The position numbers were made by a program, and so were the translations under genes. Positions 60,990 to 64,000 of a stretch of 64,000 nucleotides of DNA are shown piece by piece (position 1 is the stretch's first letter; each line of letters begins with the position of its first letter). The stretch is from an uncultured Trichococcus sp. (GTDB lineage Bacteria > Bacillota > Bacilli > Lactobacillales > Aerococcaceae): positions 1,555,501 to 1,619,500 of the forward strand of contig NZ_OY760503.1 in NCBI RefSeq assembly GCF_963663645.1, read 5' to 3'. The notes below the pieces were generated by a model. The model was not told the DNA's origin and did no database searches. It was given only the letters and a program-made list of their open reading frames with translations.

Positions 60990-62243
60990 GTGGTAAAAAA
61001 TATGGAATATGAAAAGTGGCAGCGTCAAACCGCGCTCTTTTTGGGAAGTCAGACGATTTCCCTGTTCGGCTCGTCTCTTGTCCAATACGCGATATTCTGG
61101 TACCTGACCTTGGAAACAAAGTCCGGCGTCATCATGACCTTATCGACCATCTTCGGCTTTCTGCCGACATTCTTCATTTCGCCGTTCGCCGGTGTTTGGG
61201 CCGACCGCTATAACCGGAAGCGCCTGATCATCCTTTCCGACGGCATCACCGCGCTCTCGACCTTGGTGCTGATCCTGCTGTTCTTGGCGGGACAGCGTTC
61301 GATCTGGATCCTGCTGGCGACCTCGGCCATCCGCGCGGTCGGGGCAGGCATCCAGATGCCGGCGGTCGGCGCCATCCTGCCGCAGATCGTGCCGGAAAAG
61401 GAATTGACCCGGATCAACGGCCTCAACGGCAGTATCCAGGCCGTCGTCATGCTGGTTTCACCGATGATCAGCGGCGCGCTTTACCAATTTGCACCGATGG
61501 AGGGCATTTTCCTGATCGATATCGTGACGGCGGCTTTGGCGATCGCCATCCTTGTGTTCTTCCTGAAGGTCCCGACGCATGAAAAAGCCAGCCATGAACA
61601 GGTCAGCAATTACCTGCAGGACATGAAGCTCGGCTTCCGCTACATCCAAAACCATGCCTTCATCAAAAGGCTGTTCCTGTATTTCTCACTTGCCTTCTTC
61701 ATGGCTGCACCGGTGTCGTTCCTGTCGCCGCTGCAGGTTGCGCGCTCATTCGGCGAGGATGTTTGGCGCTTGACGGCGATCGAAATCGCCTTTTCCATCG
61801 GCATGATCGGCGGTGGCCTCTGGATCGCGTCATGGGGCGGCTTCAAAAACCGGATCCATTCCATCGCATTTGCGATCGGGGCGATGGGCCTGTGCACTTT
61901 CGGGATGGGCGTGATTCCGAATTTCTGGATCTACCTCTTCCTGATGGGGCTCGTCGGTCTCGTTATCCCGCTCCTGAATGCGCCGAGCATGACGCTGCTG
62001 CAGGAAAAGGTCGAGGAAGATTTCCTTGGCCGCGTCTTCGGCGTCCAAAGCATGGTCGCAAGCTCGATGATGCCTTTAGGGATGCTGATCTTCGGACCGC
62101 TCGCTGACCGCATGGCGATCGAAATCCTGATGGCCGTATCGGGCGTGTTCCTTATGGTCGTGGCCTTCTTCGCCATCCGCGACCGAGTCCTGCTGGAAGC
62201 CGGGAAACCCGAACCTTCGGACACCGGAAAAGAATCAAACTAA
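60990..62243 (+). CDS. MFS transporter
   Basis: The 417-residue major facilitator has twelve membrane segments. Landmarks are FGSSLVQYAIFWYLTL, FAGVWADRYNRKRLIILSDG (loop 2-3 motif), and IRAVGAGIQMPAVGAILPQIVPEKELTRINGLNGS. The pattern is that of the MFS_3/EntS-like exporters of macrolides or siderophores; the substrate is unknown. GTG 60990 lies ten bases after AAGGAAG and is preferred over ATG 61002 (too far) and ATG 60924 (no site). It is divergent from uvrC. Confidence 0.88.
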   Translation: MVKNMEYEKWQRQTALFLGSQTISLFGSSLVQYAIFWYLTLETKSGVIMTLSTIFGFLPTFFISPFAGVWADRYNRKRLIILSDGITALSTLVLILLFLAGQRSIWILLATSAIRAVGAGIQMPAVGAILPQIVPEKELTRINGLNGSIQAVVMLVSPMISGALYQFAPMEGIFLIDIVTAALAIAILVFFLKVPTHEKASHEQVSNYLQDMKLGFRYIQNHAFIKRLFLYFSLAFFMAAPVSFLSPLQVARSFGEDVWRLTAIEIAFSIGMIGGGLWIASWGGFKNRIHSIAFAIGAMGLCTFGMGVIPNFWIYLFLMGLVGLVIPLLNAPSMTLLQEKVEEDFLGRVFGVQSMVASSMMPLGMLIFGPLADRMAIEILMAVSGVFLMVVAFFAIRDRVLLEAGKPEPSDTGKESN

Positions 62244-62249
62244 AGACTG

Positions 62250-62277
62250 GAGCTGCCGCATCGGGCAGCTCTTTTTT
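62250..62277 (+). terminator. Terminator after the MFS gene
   Basis: The stem GAGCTGCC / GGCAGCTC around GCATCG is followed by a T-run. The 52-bp array begins six bases later. Confidence 0.9.
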
Positions 62278-62282
62278 GCGGT

Positions 62283-62622
62283 TGTCCGATATTTTGCGTT
62301 TATCGGACAAGCAATGCCATGCGTATACTGCGGATGTCCGATACTATGCGTTTATCGGACAAGCAGCATCTCATGTATACGGCGGATGTCCGATATTTTG
62401 CGTTTATCGGACAAGCAGCATCTCATGTATACGGCGGATGTACGATATTTTGCGTTTATCGGACAAGCAGCACCTCATGTATACGGCGGATGTCCGATAC
62501 TTTGCGGTTATCGGACAAGCAGCACCTCATGTATACGGCAGATGTCCGATACTTTGCGTTTATCGGACAAGCAGCATCTCATGTATACGGCGGATGTCCG
62601 ATACTTTGCGGTTATCGGACAA
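62283..62622 (-). repeat. 52-bp tandem palindrome array, seven units
   Basis: TGTCCGATA, six to eight bases, then TTATCGGACAA starts at 62283, 62335, 62387, 62439, 62491, 62543 and 62595, exactly 52 bp apart. The 23-bp interval is near GCAGCATCTCATGTATACGG and also repeated. The palindrome is the reverse complement of the 57604 array, with loops TTTTGCG versus CCGCGAAG, so both belong to one family. It lies between the convergent MFS and nrdJ genes. The remaining bases to 62674 hold nothing else. Confidence 0.93.
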
Positions 62623-62674
62623 GCAGCATCCGCAGCACAGGGCGAACAGCAAAGACTGATTGTCGGTAAACCAC

Positions 62675-62713
62675 AAAGAAGAACCCGTCCAAAATTCAGA
62701 CGGGTTCTTCTTT
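62675..62713 (-). terminator. Terminator after the B12-dependent ribonucleotide reductase gene
   Basis: The 15-bp perfect stem AAAGAAGAACCCGTC / GACGGGTTCTTCTTT lies 15 bp past the nrdJ stop. Read on the minus strand it ends in a short T-run. Confidence 0.85.
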
Positions 62714-62728
62714 ATTACTATTATCAGT

Positions 62729-64000
62729 TTACAATCCGCATTTCAGCTGTGCGCCGCAGTTTGTGCAGGTGTTGCAGCCGCCCAGATCTTCGACCGTACC
62801 TTGACGGCAGATCGGGCAGGTGTCGCCGATTTCGTTGCCGATCGTGACATCGGTGGCCTCGAGATTGGTTATCGAATCAACCAGGAAAGTCTTGTCTTTG
62901 TTGATTTTGACGTGTTCCTTTTCTTCCTCGATTTGGCCTTCCTCATCCCATACGTTCTCTTCAGCTTTCAGTGTCAGCACCTGAGAATCACGGCTGCCGT
63001 CTACGTAGACCGTTCCGCCTTTGGCCCCGCCCAGATAAAGGCGCTCGTAGATTTTCTCGACTTGATCGACGGTGTAGCCTTTCGGCGCGTTCACCGTTTT
63101 CGAAATGGAGCTGTCGACCCAGCGCTGGATCGTCGTCTGCACATCGACGTGCTCCTCTGGGGCAAGCGTCATGGCCGCCACGAAGTAATCCGGCAACTGG
63201 TTCGGATCGGCGTTCGGATGACGATCCAGATATTCTTGGACGATATCCGCCTTCACTTCAATGAATTTGCCGAGACGGCCGCTCCGGTAATAGGTGAACG
63301 AGAAGTAGGGCTCCAAACCGGTGGAAACGCCGGCCATCGTACCTGTCGATCCGGTAGGCGCCACCGTCAAGAGGTGCGAGTTGCGGATGCCGTATTTCAG
63401 GACGCCATCACGGATGTGTTCCGGCATTTTTTTCATGTAGCCAGTGTTGATGAAACGCTCGCGCAGGATCTGCGTCTCTTTACCGGTCTGTCCGACCAGG
63501 AAGGGGAAGCTGCCGCGTGTTTTCGCCAACTCGATACTTTCCTCATAGGCCGCCACAGCGATCGTTTCGAACACTTGATCGATCAACTGCAGGCTTTCCA
63601 AGGAACCGTAGCGGACGCCGCAATAGATCAGCATGTCCGCCAAGCCCATGATCCCCAAGCCAATCCGTCGTTCGCCGAGCGCCTGTTTTTTGTTCTCCTC
63701 CAGGAAGTAAGGGGTGGAGTCGATGACATTGTCCTGCATATGGATGCCGGTGCGGACGGTCTGTTCCAATTTGGCGAAATCGACCATCTGCAGATCCTTG
63801 TTGACCATTTCGGCCAGGTTGACAGCGGCCAAGTTGCAGACAGAGTAGGCTGCCAAGGGTTGTTCGCCGCAAGGATTGGTTGCCACGACTTTTTGGCCAT
63901 AAGCTGTTGCGTTCGTCATGTTGTTCGCGTTGTCGATGAAGAAGATGCCAGGCTCTGCCGCGTAAGTGGCGCAGACATTGATCAGTCTCCACAATTCACG
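62729..64000 (-). CDS. nrdJ: NrdJ, adenosylcobalamin-dependent ribonucleotide reductase (C-terminal part)
   Basis: The last 423 residues of a class II ribonucleotide reductase; the frame is open at the right edge, so the gene starts outside. It has the active-site block NPCGEQPLAAYSVCNLAAVNLAE (Cys in NPCGE), GERRIGLGIMGLADML, and TVAPTGSTGTMAGVSTGLEPYFSF. The C-terminal Cys-rich tail CPICRQGTVEDLGGCNTCTNCG probably binds zinc and recycles the active-site disulfide. It makes deoxyribonucleotides with or without oxygen using coenzyme B12. Confidence 0.93.
   Translation of the reverse strand, partial: RELWRLINVCATYAAEPGIFFIDNANNMTNATAYGQKVVATNPCGEQPLAAYSVCNLAAVNLAEMVNKDLQMVDFAKLEQTVRTGIHMQDNVIDSTPYFLEENKKQALGERRIGLGIMGLADMLIYCGVRYGSLESLQLIDQVFETIAVAAYEESIELAKTRGSFPFLVGQTGKETQILRERFINTGYMKKMPEHIRDGVLKYGIRNSHLLTVAPTGSTGTMAGVSTGLEPYFSFTYYRSGRLGKFIEVKADIVQEYLDRHPNADPNQLPDYFVAAMTLAPEEHVDVQTTIQRWVDSSISKTVNAPKGYTVDQVEKIYERLYLGGAKGGTVYVDGSRDSQVLTLKAEENVWDEEGQIEEEKEHVKINKDKTFLVDSITNLEATDVTIGNEIGDTCPICRQGTVEDLGGCNTCTNCGAQLKCGL

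Overview
The window looks like chromosomal DNA of a low-to-moderate GC Firmicute of the order Lactobacillales. The evidence is purine-rich Shine-Dalgarno sites, frequent TTG and GTG starts, a T-box leader in front of argS, a PhoP-type Pho box, barnase/barstar, a GPR1/FUN34/YaaH acetate carrier and a coenzyme-B12-dependent ribonucleotide reductase. A Carnobacteriaceae member such as Trichococcus is my best guess from memory of protein similarity. It is an inference, not a demonstrated assignment. Most of the window is ordinary housekeeping and accessory metabolism, with no prophage and no CRISPR array.

Layout. 1-7.8 kb: phosphonate use. The end of phnK, then phnM, a hexapeptide acyltransferase-like gene, phnL and a PHP-type cyclic phosphodiesterase (phnPP) form one overlapping unit. 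A four-repeat Pho box then precedes the phnD-phnC-phnE-phnE importer and a thioredoxin-like gene. The importer brings phosphonates in and the C-P lyase genes turn them into phosphate and ribose phosphate. 8-14.2 kb: small stand-alone genes (GyrI-like, DUF5655, uridine-kinase-like, terpene-cyclase-fold, a frameshifted YdeI-like gene, a luciferase-like oxidoreductase, VOC, flavodoxin). 14.3-18.3 kb: the RNA ligase gene rtcB is split inside its metal-binding motif by a 2.73-kb group II intron in the same orientation. 18.3-28.3 kb: membrane proteins, acetate carrier, MFS, SOUL, a barnase/barstar pair, DNA alkylation repair, hydrolase, GNAT.

28.3-31 kb: T-box-regulated argS, followed by a 530-bp non-coding block with two copies of a covarying structured RNA element. 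31-42 kb: ClC exchanger, second GyrI-like gene, MATE pump, NAD(P)-binding protein, methyltransferase, cation/proton antiporter with an attenuator-like leader, SIMPL protein, MurE-like ligase. 42-50 kb: M20 amidohydrolase, PC4-like protein, MFS, macrodomain with zinc ribbon, DUF975, SDR, YpfJ-type metallopeptidase. 50-64 kb: Zn/Cd P-type ATPase with a consensus promoter and a SmtB-like operator, iron alcohol dehydrogenase, HIRAN protein, a large candidate non-coding RNA, half-size AbrB membrane protein, DegV, UvrC, MFS and the C-terminal part of NrdJ.

The most unusual layer is non-coding. At least eight intergenic sites, most of them between convergent genes, carry palindromes of several unrelated sequence families. 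They nevertheless repeat with almost the same period of 51-53 bp, close to five helical turns. Four of these sites belong to a roughly 300-bp dispersed element with GGGGCTGT/ACAGCCCC ends that resembles a MITE. Two others are exact 52-bp arrays of one family in opposite orientations.
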